Of a stretch of 64,000 nucleotides of DNA, positions 10,833-21,859 are shown in pieces (within the stretch, counting starts at the first letter, position 1; each line of letters begins with the position of its first letter). The notes beneath the pieces are model-generated. The model ran no database searches. It was not told the origin of the DNA and saw only the letters and a list, made by a program, of their open reading frames with translations. The stretch is taken from contig CM077664.1 in NCBI GenBank assembly GCA_039707655.1, forward strand, positions 201,866,195 to 201,930,194, given 5' to 3'. Source of the stretch: Elymus sibiricus. Its lineage: Eukaryota > Streptophyta > Magnoliopsida > Poales > Poaceae. The position numbers were made by a program, and so were the translations under genes.

Positions 10833-12675
10833 TGTTGGAAATATGCCCTAGAGGCAATAATAAATTGGTTATTATTATATTTCCTTGTTCATGATAATCG
10901 TTTATTATCCATGCTATAATTGTATTGATTGGAAACTCAAATACATGTGTGGGTACATAGACAACACTGTGTCCCTAGTAAGCCCCTAGTTGACTAGCTC
11001 GTTGATCAAAGATGGTTAAGGTTTCCTAGCCATTGACATGAGATGTCATTTGATAACGGGATCACATCATTGGGAGAATGATGTGATGGACAAGACCCAA
11101 ACTAAGAGCGTGGCATATGATCGTGTCAGTTTATTGCTATTGTTTTCTGCATGTCAAGTATCTGTTCCTATGACCATGAGATCATGCAACTCCCTGACAT
11201 CGGAAGAGTACCTTGTGTGTATCAAACGTCGCAACGTAACTGGGTGACTATAAAGGTGCTCTACAGGTATCTCCGAGGGTGTCTGTTGGGTTGGCATGGA
11301 TCAAGACTGGGATTTGTTACTCCATATGACGGAGAGGTATCTCAGGGCCCACTCGGTAATACAACATCACAATGAGCCTTGCAAGCAATGTGACTAAAGT
11401 GTTAGCCACGAGATCTTGTATTATGGAACGAGTAAAGAGACTTGCCGGTAACGAGATTGAACTAGGTATAGAGATACCGACGATCGAATCTCGGGCAAGT
11501 AACATACCGAAGAACAAAGGGAATAGCATACGGGATTAACTGAATCCTTGACATAGAGGTTCGACCGATAAAAGATCTTCGTAGAATATGTAGGAGCCAA
11601 TATGGGCATCCAGGTCCCGCTATTGGTTATTGGCCGTAGAGGTGTCTCGGTCATGTCTACATAGTTCTCGAACCCGCAGGGTCTACACACTTAACGTTTG
11701 GTGACGATTAGTATAGTTGAGTTATGTTGGTGACCGAAGGTTGTTCGGAGTCCCGGATAAGATCCCGGACATGACGAGGATCTCCGGAATAGTCCGGAGG
11801 TAAAGATTGATATATGTGATAATAGTGTTTTGATCTCCGGAAGAGTTCCGGAGTTCACCGGAATGGGTTCCGGATGTTTACCGAAGTGTTCGGGTGCCGC
11901 AACACTTTATATGGGCCAAAGGGATAAAGCCGACGGGGTATTGGAAAGTGCAAAAGGTAGTTTTGTTACCGCGTAAGCGGTACTACCGTTTTGTGAAGCG
12001 GTACTACCGCCCAAGCGGTACTACCGCTTGTGTGAAGCGGTACTACCGCCCAAGCGGTACTACCGCTTGTGTTAAGCGGTACTACCGCTTGTGCGCGGTA
12101 CTGCAGGGATCCGAGTTGGACTCTTTCCCTGCGGGCCAAACCGACCTTGTGCGGGCAAAACCGACCTGGAGGAGGCTTTTACTCCAAGTTTAGACCCCAA
12201 GGCTCAACATATAAATAGAGGGGCAGGGCTAGCACACGGGATACATCAAGATTTCCCCAAGCCGTGTGCGGCAACCCTAACCCTCTAGTTCCTCCGTCAT
12301 AATCTCCGTAGCGCTTGGCGAAGCCCTGCAGAGATTGTTCCTCACCACCATCACCACGCCGTCGTGCTGCTGGAACTCAACCACTACTTCACCATCGCTC
12401 GCTGGATCGAGGAGGTGAAGGCGTCATCAAGCCGTACGTGTGTTGAACGCGGAGGTGCCGTCCGTTCGGCGCTAGTTCGTGATCGGATCGAGGGACGACT
12501 TGCGATTTGGATCGCGGAGACGTTCGACTACATCAACCGCGTTTCTTAAACGCTTCCGCTTAGCGATCTACAAGGGTATGTAGATTTACTCTCCCTCTCG
12601 TAGATGCTCATCACCATGGATAGATCTTGTGTGTGCGTAGGAAATTTTTTGTTTCCCATGCAACGTTCCCCAACA
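10833..12675 (+). repeat. 3' LTR of copia element D
   Basis: It is 1843 bp and almost identical to 3676-5518. The TATA box is at 12210-12217 and the palindromic repeat block at 11968-12104. It ends CCCCAACA, followed by the AGCAC target duplication. Confidence 0.95.
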
Positions 12676-12680
12676 AGCAC

Positions 12681-13433
12681 CACATGTTAGAGGATCCAAA
12701 ACAATATAACTTCTATGTGAATATAAGCAAACATAACTCATTACGTTGTCTTCCTTGTCCAACGTCGACTAATTGACATAGAATATTTAATGGGGGCTCA
12801 CAATCATAAAAGATGTCCAAGATAGTATATTTATATGTGAGACCTCTCTTCCTTTATTACTTTTTCATGAATTGCAAAATGACCAACGCTATGTTTGTCA
12901 ACTTCCAACAAGTTTTATCAATTATACTTCTTTTATGTGAAGTCATCACTCCCCATGGGATTAGCATATGATCTTACTTTTTATTCTCTTTATTTTATTT
13001 CCAAGATTGGATCAACAAAAGCAAAACACTCAACTCAAACTACTTTTTATTATATAACTTTCACACATGATTACATAGATAGATAGACCACGAAGCAAGC
13101 ACTCGAAACTAGATCATACTAAAACTTTATTCTTCTAAATCATGAAATAACTAAGGATTGAACTAAGATAGATATTGATGATAAAAGTGATGGTGATACG
13201 ATACCGGGGCACCTCCCCCAAGCTTGGCACAAGCCAAGGGTGGTGCCCATACCCATGTACTCAAGTCTCCTTCTTCGGTGATGGTGGTGATGAAGTGATA
13301 GGCTTGTCCTTCAAAATATTTAGTAAGGTATCCTTCAAACTCTGGACCTCACGAAGCAACTACTGAATCGCGGTGGCATTCTTTTGCACTTCAACCATAA
13401 TATGTTTATTTTCCGGCCACCATGAGCCCTTTC
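12681..13433 (-). other. Element A 3' internal region, proximal part
   Basis: This is the continuation of the element A untranslated region after D. On the minus strand near 13200-13235 it holds an internal copy of a polypurine-like motif (AAGCTTGGGGGAGGTGCC), resembling the true tract at 2699. No coding sequence is recognised. Confidence 0.6.
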
Positions 13434-13835
13434 CTACATCATTCTCACTTGGACGGGAGATATCCCAATTGGAAGGTATGTGCATACAAGGAGTGTTCTC
13501 AACCCCATAATTGTGGACTGAATTATGAAAGTTGTTCCGATGTAACCTGTGTAAGGGCCTCCTAGGAGGAAGCCTATCTTGTACCTCTGGACTCCCATGG
13601 CTTGTAGTGCTTCTCGTAGCTTGATGAGGATTTGGAGTTGTGGAGATGCCAACAAGAGTACCCCTCTCGGAAGCAGAGGCTGGACCTCCAACGAATCTCC
13701 ATCATCTTCTTTCATGGTAACCTCTTCCTCCCCCTCTCTCATGAGTTCCATCTGTAGCAACAAAGCATCGTCTCCCACGTTGTTGGAGGAGGAAGACATG
13801 ATGCCTGACTTTGATTCTGACAGAAAACAGCCCAA
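13434..13835 (-). CDS. Accessory ORF of element A, unknown function
   Basis: This frame of up to 133 residues lies downstream of integrase in the sense direction of element A. The likely start is the internal ATG at about 13800 (MSSSSNNVGDDALLLQMEL), giving about 121 residues: an acidic N-terminal half, then a leucine-rich segment (LLPRGVLLLASPQLQILIKL) that could be a short amphipathic or hydrophobic helix. Athila-lineage elements often carry a third ORF here, sometimes called env-like, but no fusion peptide or clear transmembrane segment is evident. A TATA-like sequence lies about 85-95 bp upstream of the inner ATG. The C-terminal part may be altered. Function is unknown. Confidence 0.45.
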   Translation of the reverse strand: MGCFLSESKSGIMSSSSNNVGDDALLLQMELMREGEEEVTMKEDDGDSLEVQPLLPRGVLLLASPQLQILIKLREALQAMGVQRYKIGFLLGGPYTGYIGTTFIIQSTIMGLRTLLVCTYLPIGISPVQVRMM

Positions 13836-13879
13836 ATCAAAAATAGAGGAGAAACTTGCGATGCGGTGGTCAAAACACC

Positions 13880-14065
13880 CGTGAGTATATATAAAGAATT
13901 TTTATCTTAAAAAACAAGCATACGAGAGGAAAACGGAGTTGGGAGGGCACACGAGGGGCCCACAAGGCATCACGGCGCGCCCCAGGGGGGTCGCGCCCTA
14001 TTGCCTTGTGTGCGACTCATGGGTCCCCTCGGTTGTTTCTTATTTTTGTAATTTTTATATTCCAA
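13880..14065 (-). promoter_or_regulatory. LTR-like internal promoter segment in element A
   Basis: The plus strand at 13950-14040 (cccacaaggcatc, ggggggtcgcgccc, ttgccttgtg, gggtcccctc) matches the same-ordered blocks of element A's own LTR at about 2368-2440. A minus-strand TATATATA at about 13887-13896 stands where the LTR has its TATATAA box. The segment lies between the pol end and the accessory ORF, in the same orientation as the LTR, so it may act as an internal promoter for that ORF. This is inferred from similarity and spacing only. Confidence 0.5.
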
Positions 14066-14135
14066 AATGGACAGAAATAATTTTTATGGAATTTTTGGAG
14101 TCGGTTTACTTACCGTATCACATACCTACCCCTTT

Positions 14136-15868
14136 TCAGGGTTCTGGAGTGTTCCGGAAGAACTCTTTGATGTGTTCCTCCGGCGTCATTGTCTGAATAA
14201 TATTAGTTTCAACATTAATGGGGGTACCTAAGATATAATGCTTAATTCTTTGTCCATTCACCACTCCCGGGTTGGTGCCTTCGGGTTTGTTGATTTTGAT
14301 AGCTCCGGAGCGGTAAACTTCTTCGATGATATAGGGTCCTTCCCATTTGGAGAGAAGTTTTCCTGCAAAAAATCTGAACCGAGATTTGTACAATAGAACT
14401 TGCTCACCTACTTTAAATTATCGTTTTTGGATTCTTTTATCATGCCATCTTTTGACCTTTTCTTTAAATAACTTGGCATTTTCATAAGCTTGGGTTCTCA
14501 TTCATCTAGAGAGCTAATATCAAATAACCTCTTTTCACCAGCAAGTTTGAAATCATAGTTAAGTTCTTTTATTGCCCAATATGCCTTATGTTCCAAGTCA
14601 ATAGGTAAATGACATGCTTTTCCATAAACCATTTTATATGGAGACATACCCATAGGATTCTTATAAGCAGTTCTGTAGGCCCACAATGCATCATCAAGTT
14701 TCTTAGACCAATTTTTCCTGGATCTATTAACGGTCTTTTGCAAAATTAATTTTATTTCTCTATTACTCAATTCAACTTGACCACTGGACTGAGGATGATA
14801 AGGACATGCAATTCTATGATTAACATCATATTTAGCAAGCAATTTACTGAAAGCACCATGAATTAAATGTGGGCCACCATCAGTCATCAAATATCTAGGG
14901 ACTCCAAACCTCGGAAATATAACTTCTTTAAGCATTTTAATAGAAGTGTTATGATCAGCACTACTAGCTGGAATAGCTTCTATCCACTTAGTAAGATAAT
15001 CAACAACAACTAAAATATGTGTATACCCGTTGGATTTAGGAAAAGGTCCCATATAATCAAAACCCCAAACATCAAATGGTTCAATAACAAGTGAATAATT
15101 CATAGGCATTTCCCGACATCCACCAACATTACCAATTCTTTGACATTCATCACAAGAAAGGACAAACTTACGTGCATCTTTGAAGAGAGTAGGCCAATAA
15201 AAACCAGATTGTAATACCTTATGTGCAGTTATGTCTCCCGCATGGTGTCCTCCGTATGCCTCGGAGTGACACTTCCGTAGGATCTGGTCTTGTTCATGCT
15301 CAGGTACACAATGTCTAATAATACCATCTACTCCTTCTTTATATAAATGTGGGTCATCCCAAAAGTAATGCCTTAGATCAAAGAAGAACTTTTTCTTTTG
15401 TTGGTATGTGAAACTAGGTGGTATATATTTAGCAACTATGTAATTAGCATAGTCTGCGTACCACGGAGTGTTATGAGAAACATTTATTGCAGCTAATTGT
15501 TCATCAGGGAAATCATCATTAATAGGAAGTGGGTCATCAAGAACATTTTCCATTCTAGACAAATTATCTGCTACGGGATTCTCAGGTCCCTTCTTATCAA
15601 CAATATGCAAATCAAATTCTTGTAGCAAAAGAACCCACCTAATAAGTCTAGGTTTAGCATCTTTCTTTTCCATAAGATATTTAATATCACCATGATCAGT
15701 GTGAATAGTAACTTTGGAATCCACAATGTAAGATCTGAATTTATCACATGCAAACACAACTGCTAAAAATTCTTTCTCAGTAGTAGCATAATTTCTTTGA
15801 GCACTGTCTAGAGCTTTACTAGCATAATGAATAACATTCAATTTCTTATCAACTCTTTGTCCTAGAAC
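14136..15868 (-). pseudogene. Element A pol 3' part: RNase H and integrase, broken
   Basis: The main frame (15841 down to 14498) starts within RNase H ([20 protein letters not shown], then [12 protein letters not shown]). Integrase follows with an H2C2 zinc domain ([10 protein letters not shown] ... SCDECQ). The catalytic core has [28 protein letters not shown] and [15 protein letters not shown], so the D, D and E residues can be assigned. The frame is lost by a 1-nt deletion near 14498 and a TAA at 14418-14420. It resumes at 14393-14136 with the C-terminal GKLLSKWEGPYIIEEV module. This half was cut from the reverse transcriptase half by element B. Confidence 0.88.
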
Positions 15869-15873
15869 AGCAC

Positions 15874-17413
15874 TGATACGTCTCCAACGTATCTATATTT
15901 TTTTATTGTTCCATGCTATTATAGTATCAATCTTGGATGTTTTATATGTAATTATATGCCATTATATATCATTTTTCGGGACTAACCTATTAACCCAGTG
16001 CCCAGTGCCAGTTGCTGTTTTTTTGCTAGTTTTTGTCTTTTCAGAAAATCATTATCAAAAAGAGTCCAAACGAGAAAAAAACTTTGGATTAATTTTTTCT
16101 GGACCAGAAGAGACCCACGAAGCTTCGGGAGAAGACCAGAGGAGCCACGAGGGAGCCATAAGCTCGGAGGGCGCGCCCCCCCAGGCTTGTGGGCCCCTCG
16201 TAGCCCCTCCTGACCTAATTCCAGCGCTATAAATTCCCAAATATTCCCAATATACCAGAGAGACGGAAGAGAAAACCTTTCCGCCAAGCCTCTGTTCTTC
16301 CGCGATCCCATCTGGAGGCCTTTTCCGGTACTCTACCGGAGGGGGAATTGATCACGGAGGGCTTCTTCATCAACCTTGCTGCCCCTCCGATGATGTGTGA
16401 GTAGTTTACCACAGACCTACGGGTCCATAGCTAGTAGCTAGATGGCTTCTTCTCCCTCTTTGATCTTCAATACCATGTTCTCCTCGATGTTCTTGGAGTT
16501 CTATCCGATGTAATCTTCTTTCGCGGTGTGTTTGTTGGGATCCGATGAATTGTGAGTTTATGATCAGATTATTCATGAGAAATATTTGAGTCTTATCTGA
16601 ACTCTTTTATGCATGATTGTTATAGCTTTGTATTTCTCTTCGATCTATCTATTTGGTTTGGCCAACTAGATTGGTTTATCTTGCAATGGGAGAGGTGCTT
16701 TGTGATGGGTTCAATCTTGCGGTGCTCAATCCCAGTGACAGAAAGGGACATGACACGTATTTGTATTGTTGCCATTAAGGATAAAAAGATGGGTTTTAAT
16801 CATATTGCTTGAGTTTACTTTGTGTACATCATGTCATCTTGCTTAAGGCGTTACTCTATTTCATACTTAATACCCTAGATGCATGCTGGATAGCGGTCGA
16901 TGGGTGGAGTAATAGTAGTAGATGCAGGCAGGAGTCGGTCTACTTGTCTCGGACGTGATGCCTATATACATGATCATTGCCATGAATCCGTCATAATTAT
17001 TTGCTTTTCTATCAATTGCCCAACAGTAATTTGTTTACCCACCTTATGTTATGTGTTCGAGAGAGAAGCCTCTAGTGAAAACTATGGCCCCCGGGTCTAC
17101 TTTTATCATATATTAAAACCAAAAATACTTTGCTGCCATTTATTTACTTTTATTTTATTTAGTATTTTAGTTTATCTATCTATCACTATCAGAATTAATC
17201 CTTGCAAATAACCGCTAAGAGGATTGACAACCCTCTTATTTGCGTTGGGTGCAAGTTTTTGCTTTTGTGTGTGCAGGTACTGCTAAAGTGATTTTGCTTG
17301 GTTCTCCTACTGTATTGATAACCTTGGTTCTTAACTGAGGGAAATACTTATCTCTACTATACAGCATCATCCTCTCCTCTTCGGGGAAATACCAACGCAG
17401 TCTACAAGTAGCA
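15874..17413 (+). repeat. 5' LTR of element B
   Basis: It is 1540 bp with a TATAAAT box at 16228-16234. It lacks about 23 bp (a GGGGGGTAGGGCACGCC block) that is present in the 3' LTR near 22160. Confidence 0.9.
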
Positions 17414-17424
17414 GGAAGAATTTC

Positions 17425-17442
17425 TGGCGCCGTTGCCGGGGA
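17425..17442 (+). other. tRNA-Asp primer-binding site of element B
   Basis: TGGCGCCGTTGCCGGGGA is the complement of the 3' end of plant tRNA-Asp including CCA. It starts 11 nt after the LTR. The same site occurs in element C (31753-31770) and, with one mismatch, in element A (26506-26523, minus). Confidence 0.88.
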
Positions 17443-17752
17443 GACATCACCAAAATTTATCAAGTACCTTCGCATAAACTATCATCCACTTGCATTTATT
17501 TTATTTGCATTCACCTCTCGTTTTCATCTCCCCACTTCTAAAACAATTTTACAAAAACAGAAAAATATTTTATTTGCTTGCTTGCTTTTATTGCCATGTC
17601 AACACATAAAAACAGAAAGTAAAACAAAAATTTAAGATCACTATGGATCACCTTAAATTTTCTACCTGGATCATCTTCGATCCATTTGTGCTCGTGCTGA
17701 AACCCCAACTAGTTTAGTTGAGGGAAAATCATTAGATGAGCATGCTCATTTT

Positions 17753-19031
17753 GTGCATCACCGTTTGTCTAAAAAAGGGAGACTCTTATGGAATCAAATA
17801 AATTGTTTGCTATGCTATGCTTGGAATCTATGTGAAATTCATGATTTTACTTGTTGCTTTGAGAACCCTAAAAAACACCTTCCCTACCTATGTGAGTTTA
17901 ATGATAATGAAATCTTATCTTCTTATGCCAAGGGTGTTTATAGCTATTATGATATATTACAAATTGAAGAATTTGTTGCTTTTAAGGGTGCCCATGAAGT
18001 TGCTTCTTTGATTGAAAAGTATGATATTACTCTCTACAAATCTGAAAATTTTGCCATACTTAAATATTGCGATGAAAACTATGCTTCCAATACCTATGTT
18101 AGTGAATTCATTGGGAGAATGTCTGCTACTTTGGAAGAGAATAATGATATGCATGAATCTATAGATAATTATGATTCCGTTGATTCGATTGAAATATCCT
18201 CTCTTGATGAATGTGATGCTTGCTATGGCCATGATGCCAATATTAATGATGCTTATACATATGAACTTGCTATAGTTCCTTATGTTAAAAATGAAATTAT
18301 TGCTATAGCACCCATACTTGATAGCTCCTTGAATGAAAAGCATGATTGCAATGATGTTACTATAAATTATATTAATGTCAATTGTGCTAATTATATGCCA
18401 AGCTACAAGCTTGGGGATGATAATTACTATAAATTATATTAATGTCAATTGTGCTAATTATATGCCAAGCTACAAGCTTGGGGATGATAATTTTGTTATG
18501 TCTACTACTTATTGCAATCATCATGATTGGGGTGACAATGCTTCTTATGATCTTGAAAATTTATTTAAGCCTCATGATGAATATGTTATTGATAATAATG
18601 TATGCAATACTATTAAAAGTGGGTTTGGAACAGCGTCAACTTTAGTTAATAATGATCCCACTACTTTGGAGAATTATCAATCTTATGAATTTTTGGATAA
18701 GAGTGAGATTTGAGAGGTCATGACTTTAGTTGATGTTAATCCCACTATCTTGGAAGATTATAAAACTTTTATGCATGTGGATCGTGAAGAGAATATTTTA
18801 TATGATAGCTATATTATTGAATTTGACTATGATCCTACATGTAATTATTATGAGAGAGGAAAATATGGTTGTAGAAATTTTCATGTTACTCAATTACCTC
18901 TCTTGAAGTTCAAATTGTTAATGCTTCGTTCTTATTCCTTGCATATGCTAGATACTTCTTGTCTTGATAATTTGTTTTCTTATAAAATGCCTATGCATAG
19001 GAAGTATGTTAGACTTAAATATGTTTCTTAG
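17753..19031 (+). pseudogene. Unknown ORF of element B, disrupted by a 67-bp duplication
   Basis: The first frame (17753-18442, 229 codons) is acidic, rich in Asp, Asn and Tyr. A 67-bp tandem duplication (18361-18427 repeated at 18428-18494) shifts the frame. Reading continues at 18443-18713 in the frame exactly one base over, so an ancestor with one unit would have been continuous. A TGA at 18711-18713 stops it, and the last homologous segment is 18720-19031, ending KMPMHRKYVRLKYVS. The C-terminal pattern (DSYIIEF, YERGKYGCR, PMHRK.VRLK) recurs in element C at 32570-32790. No known retrotransposon domain is recognised. An upstream short frame starting MDHLKFSTW at 17643 may be the original N-terminus. 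Possibly a degenerate Gag-like or accessory protein. Confidence 0.55.
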
Positions 19032-21842
19032 ATGCTATATGATGCTCTCTTTGTGCTATCTTTTATGTGAGCATCATTAAAATCTTGAAGCCTATCTTAA
19101 TGGCTATAAAGAAAGAGCTTGTTGGGAGACAACCCAATATTTTATTTTTGTGTGTTTACACAATTTTAGCCTCTGTTATGATTGTGTTTTTATCTTTTAA
19201 CTAGTGTTTTTGCCAAGTAATGCCTTTGGGATGATTTGGAAGATAGTATAATTGATGGTGTTTGAAAACAGAAACTTTTGCGTCCAGTGCTGGAATTTTG
19301 ATTTTTTACTGGAGCGTCAGAACTTTCTGATTTTTTTACAAAATATTGATATATAAATTTCCCAAGTTGTCCTAATTTTTAAGAATTTTTGGAGTTACAG
19401 AAGTATGACTTTACTTCATATCTTTACAGACTGTTCTGTTTTAGACAGATTCTGTTTTTGTTGCATAGTTTGCTAATTTTGATGAATCTATGGATCGTAT
19501 TGGGGGTATGAGTCATGGAGAAGTTGGAGTACAGTAGCATTATGACAGTATTAAATATGAATCAATTTACAACAGTACCTAAATTTTAAGATTTGTTTGT
19601 TATACTAACGGATCTCACGAGGTTTCTGTTGAGTTTTGTGTGCTGAAGTTTTCAAGTTTTGGGTGAGACTACGATGGATAAAGGAATAAGGAGTGGCAAG
19701 AGCCTAAGATTGGGGATGCCCAAGGCACCCCAAGGTAATATTCAAGGAATACTCAAGCGTCTAAGCATGGGGATGCCCCAGAAGGCATCCCCTCTTTCGT
19801 CTACAATCTATCGGTAACTCACTTGGAGATATATTTTTATTCATCACATGATATGTGTTTTACTTGGAGCGTCTTATGATATAGTTTGTTTGCTTTTTAG
19901 TTTGTCACAATCATCTTTTCTGAACACACCTTTTTGAGAGGGACACACATTATTCGTGATTTGTTAGAATACTCTATGTGCTTCACTTATATCTTTTGAG
20001 CTAGGCAGTTGCTCTAGTGCTTCACTTATATCTTTTAGAGCATGGCAGTGGTTATATTTTAAAGAAATAGTTGCACTCTCATGCTTCACTTATATCTTTT
20101 TGAGAGTCTAATGAATAGCAATGTTAATATGCACGGGTTATGAATTTGGTCCTAATATGATAGGTATTCAAGAGGGATATAATAAAAACTTTCATGTAGA
20201 TCACTGAATATGATAAGTTTGATTCCTTGCAATAGTTTTGCGATATTAAGATGGTAATATGTGGGATGTGCTAGTAGATAATTGTGGTTTAGTAAGAATA
20301 TTGGTGTTAAGGTTTGTGATTCCCCGAAGCATGCACGTATGATATGTCATTATGCTAAGAAGTTGGAGCATGATTTATTCTTGATTGTCTACCTTATGAG
20401 TGGCGGTCGGGGACGAGCGATGGTCTTTTCCTACCAATATATCCCCCTACGGGCATGCGTAGTAGTACTTTGCTTCAAGGGCTAATAAACTTTCGCAATA
20501 AGTATGCGAGTTCTTTATGACTAATGTGAGTCCATGGATTATACGCACTCTCACCTTTCCGCAATTTGCTAGCCTCTTCGGTACCATGCATTGCCCGTTC
20601 TCACATCGAGAGTTGGTGCAAACTTCGCCGGTGCATCCAAACCCCGTGATTTGATACGCTCTATCACACATAAGCCTCTTTATATCTTCCTCAAAACAGC
20701 CACCATACCTACCTATCATGGCATTTCCATAACCATTCCGAGATATATTGCCATGCAACTTCCACCGTTCCGTTTTTATGACACACATCATCATTGTCAT
20801 ATTACTTTGCATGATCATATAGCTGACATAGTATTTGTGGCTCAGCCACCGTTCATCATTTTTTATACATGTTACGCTAGTATCATTGCACATCCTGGTA
20901 CACCACCAGAGGCATTCATAGAGAATCATATTTTTGTTCTAGTTTCGAGTTGTAATTTTTTGAGTTGTAAATAAATAGAAGTATGATGATCATCATTATT
21001 AGAGCATTGTCCCAGTGAGGAAAAAAAGAGAGGCCAAAAAGAGCCCACGAAAAAAATGAGAGAAAAAGAGAGAAGGGGCATTGTTACTATCCTTTTCCAT
21101 ACTTGTGCTTCAAAGTAGCACCATGTTTTTCATATAGAGAGTCTCCTATTTTGTCACTTTCATACACTAGTGGGAATTTTTCATTATAGAACTTGGCTTG
21201 TATATTCCGATGATGGGCTTCCTCAAATGCCCGAGGTCTTCATGAGCAAGCAAGTTGGATGCACACCCACTTAGTTTTCATATTGATCTTTCATATACTT
21301 ATAGCTCTTAGTGCATCCGTTGCATGGCAATCCCTACTCCTCGCATTGACATCAATTGATGGGCATCTCCATAGCCCGTTGATTCGCCTCGTCAATGTGA
21401 GATTATCTTCTTATTTTTTACTTCCCCTTATTAATCTCTACCACCATACTCTATTCCACCCATAGTGCTATATCCATGGCTTGCGCTCATGTATTGCGTG
21501 GGGGTTGAAAAAGCTGAAGCGCGTTAAAAAGTATGAACCAATTGCTCGGCTTGTCATCGGGGTAGTGCATGATAAATATTTTGTGTTAAGAAGATGGAGC
21601 ATGACAGGATTATATGATTTTGTAGGGATAACTTTCTTTAGCATTTTTATTTTGAAAGACATGATTGTTTATTAGTATGCCTGAGTATTGATGTCTTTGT
21701 ATCAAACTATAGACTATTGCTTTGAATCATTCGGATCTTATTATTCATACCGTAAGAGAGATTACATGATGAAACATGATAGGTAGCATTTCACATCAAA
21801 AATTTTGTTTTTATCATTTACCTACTCGAGGACGAGCAGGAA
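19032..21842 (+). other. Long noncoding 3' internal region of element B
   Basis: It holds a pair of hairpin sequences at 19712-19731 and 19769-19792, and three irregular copies of CTTCACTTATATCTTTT (about 19980-20105). The rest is AT-rich with no supported gene; the 127-codon frame at 20591-20974 is matched by a longer antisense frame and is not credible. Confidence 0.6.
19712..19792 (+). promoter_or_regulatory. Twin GGGGATGCC hairpins in element B
   Basis: The first hairpin pairs GGGGATGCC with GGCACCCC (imperfect). The second pairs GGGGATGCC with GGCATCCCC around a six-base loop (perfect 9-bp stem). Both stems are kept in element C at 33499-33579 and again at 34234-34313. This suggests a cis-acting RNA structure, for example a packaging or dimerisation signal, but the function is inferred. 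Confidence 0.5.
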
Positions 21843-21859
21843 TTAAGCTTGGGGATGCT
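21843..21859 (+). other. Polypurine tract of element B
   Basis: TTAAGCTTGGGGATGCT directly precedes the 3' LTR (TGATACG at 21860). The same core AAGCTTGGGGATG also occurs inside the ORF at 18409-18421 and 18476-18488. Confidence 0.75.

Larger units (their letters stand above)
3676..12675 (+). mobile_element. Element D: intact BARE-1/Angela-type copia retrotransposon
   Basis: This is a 9.0-kb element with 1843-bp LTRs (3676-5518 and 10833-12675) starting TGTTGGAAATATGCCCTAG and ending CCCCAACA. Target duplication AGCAC is exact (3671-3675 and 12676-12680). By eye the LTRs differ at only about three positions (near 4799, 4808 and 5394), about 0.16 percent, so insertion is very recent. A single open gag-pol frame occupies 6799-10782. 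The LTR start and the Gag sequence style match the BARE-1/Angela/WIS group of Triticeae. It is inserted in the 3' region of element A in the opposite orientation. Confidence 0.95.

Noticed and set aside
13579..13884. Plus-strand frame of 101 codons opposite the accessory ORF
   Set aside because: It is antisense to element A's ORF and reads as a Ser-rich shadow of it.
20447..20974. Opposed frames of 160 and 127 codons in element B
   Set aside because: They overlap each other on opposite strands in the noncoding tail, without shared features in element C.
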